From positions 248,001 through 312,000 of the forward strand of contig JAHDVF020000457.1 in the NCBI GenBank assembly GCA_022606425.2: DNA of 64,000 bases. Direction: 5' to 3'. The notes below the pieces were generated by a model. The model searched no databases, was not told the DNA's origin, and worked only from the letters and a program-made list of their open reading frames with translations. Positions 62,297 through 64,000 of this stretch are shown here, in pieces. The position numbers were made by a program, and so were the translations under genes. The DNA is from Lepidostoma basale (lineage: Eukaryota > Arthropoda > Insecta > Trichoptera > Lepidostomatidae). Position 1 is the stretch's first letter; each line of letters opens with the position of its first letter.

Positions 62297-63551
62297 TATT
62301 CATAAATATAGGAATACAGGGATTTTTTTGGAAAACAAAGGTACGCATGTGAGATATGATATGATATTTTATTATTATTTTTCAATATTAAGTATTTAAT
62401 TTTTATGGCCAAAGGCAGGTTAACGAAAATAGACCTAGACTTTTTTTTTACTATTGTGGGCATTTAAATTGGACTTACCTTTACTCGTGAGGACTTTTAT
62501 TTATTTATTTATCAATAAAACATTTTTTGGTTTGTGATATTTATAAGATAAATGACCTATTTTGGGTGATAAAAAATATTTAATATTATATTGTATACTA
62601 TGTAATACGATTTTTTTTTTTTTAGAATTTCCAAACGGAAAGCGAAAATTAATTATTTTTATTGTGAATACTGACATTTTAAATATTTTGTTATAATGTT
62701 AGTTCTCTTTAAACAAATATTCATTTTACGGTTAGATATGAATACAAAAAGGCTTTGTTTTCTAATTTTGCTTTGTTTAAGGAAATAATGAGCTGTACAA
62801 TTAAAAATTTATTTTATTAAAACAATTAAGAATTACAAGTTACAGAATGGTTTAATATTTCTTATAAATAACCATACTTATAATGTAATATAAACAAACT
62901 GGTATAATATATTTTTATTATAATAATCTATATAACTTAACACAGTAGTATATTATAATAATATTTGAATACCTTTATTACATCATTATCAGTAATACAT
63001 CGATATATTAATTCTAAAAGCGAAATTCTACGCAAATAATGATTAGAGATTATACCATTTTTCAATAAAAAATTATCACAGATAAAATAAAATAAAATAT
63101 ACTGATCAAACTGTTAACCACATATTAACTAATATATTTTGTATGATTGTTTTGAATATACGTAAATAACAGATGATATCAAATGCTAGATTTTTTTGGG
63201 CTCATAAAAAATCTTGACATTATCAGCCACATATTTTTCACAGATTTGATATTGTGCCCAATACTAAAATATGTACAAATCGTATAGGTTTGTGAGTCAA
63301 CGATGTCAAATATACCTATTTTTAAAAAATGTACTATATTACGGTTGACATAAGTAAACACTTAAATTTTTTTTTCTCCGTTCGTATTATGGGAGTAGTC
63401 TCGTTTAAAATCTATTCTTTTTCCTCCCAGGCAGTCAAAATAAATATAAATTAAGTAGTATAAATATTAATAATGATACTTTGTTTGCTGGTTCGTTTTT
63501 ATGTCAACGATGGAATAAGTGAGATATGATATTTATTTAATATGTGTAAAA
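62297..63551. other. AT-rich intergenic sequence
   Basis: Very AT-rich, no gene or repeat recognised. Confidence 0.45.
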
Positions 63552-63768
63552 ATGGCAGAAAAACTTCCATTCTATAGTTTAAACGCGTGAGTTATATTAT
63601 ACGAAATAATTATTTAAATTTTTAAATGTGATTTTTAAGACGATTTTTATATAAAGAATTGTGAATCTATTCTATTATAGGTACACAATCGCGAATGATA
63701 ATTATATTAATAAATATAAGAAATTAGCTATTTACGATTTAAAGTTATTGACGATGGCAGAGGATTGA
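63552..63768 (+). CDS. Possible small two-exon ORF of unknown function
   Basis: ATG at 63552 opens MAEKLPFYSLNA; a GTGAGT donor follows at 63587 and a TATTATAG acceptor precedes 63681. The join is in frame and runs YTIANDNYINKYKKLAIYDL and on to a TGA at 63768, 40 aa in total. No family recognised. It could be the start of a gene whose real second exon lies beyond the window, or chance. Weak. Confidence 0.25.
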
Positions 63769-64000
63769 CAGAAATGAGTCGATTGTGGCAATGAAGGACA
63801 CATACTTAATAATATTGTATAAATACAAGGATACTTAGGTAGAAAAACTATTTTATTTGATTGTTTGTTTCTATGCCTGTTCGAAGTTTTATTTCAGAGC
63901 GATAGGTACACGGAAAAATGTTTCCATCCATACATGTTTTAATACACTCTCATAATATAAAATAGAACGTCTATAAAACAGGCGCTTACATTTAAATTAA

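Overview
This is a eukaryotic nuclear window, almost certainly from an insect. The genes carry spliceosomal introns with GT...AG borders, the intergenic DNA is AT-rich, and the repeat content (mariner, pogo/Tigger-like, P-element, Helitron, RTE-like LINEs, a tRNA-derived SINE, Penelope-like fragments) is typical of insects. The order cannot be fixed from sequence alone. Seven protein genes could be reconstructed exon by exon; every CDS below sums to a multiple of three and reads without internal stops.

Layout. 258-12524 (+): a TECPR1/Pex23-type tectonin protein with 18 coding exons. 14516-25180 (-): VPS35L, the Retriever subunit, 18 coding exons, convergent with the first gene. 27.8-31.8 kb (+): a P-element-like transposon with an open, intron-containing THAP-transposase gene. 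34073-39441 (+): mitochondrial ribosomal protein mS22 (MRPS22), 7 exons. 44884-49193 (-): Orai, the CRAC channel pore subunit, 3 coding exons. 51557-56402 (+): coilin, the Cajal-body scaffold, 5 exons. 56594-60077 (-): B3GNTL1/QTGAL, the queuosine-tRNA galactosyltransferase, 7 coding exons, tail to tail with coilin with 191 bp between stop codons. A short possible two-exon ORF starts at 63552.

The genes are ordinary single-copy housekeeping genes with no obvious joint pathway. TECPR1 and VPS35L both act on endolysosomal membranes; coilin and QTGAL both serve RNA biogenesis; this looks coincidental.

The accessory content is the unusual part. Introns are packed with mobile DNA. Five pogo/Tigger-like elements have intact TA target duplications and terminal inverted repeats (5474-6761, 16186-17528, 18189-19407, 43270-44009, 61211-62296), and two of them retain a PHD-type zinc finger. 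There are two mariners, a 2.4-kb Helitron carrying a LINE fragment, a solo LTR nested in a SINE, about a dozen 5'-truncated LINE pieces, and a palindromic MITE family. Penelope-like end fragments, several arranged as near-perfect palindromes, contain a hammerhead-like fold. Other structural oddities are a 636-bp element with identical 119-bp direct terminal repeats and a 12-13-bp target duplication, two LINE copies whose 5' junctions are snap-back palindromes, a 267-bp direct duplication upstream of the P-element gene, and a GC-AG intron in QTGAL. I found no wholly new coding system; the best candidates for something undescribed are the 55.6-56.2 kb terminal-repeat element and the palindromic hammerhead-like repeats.
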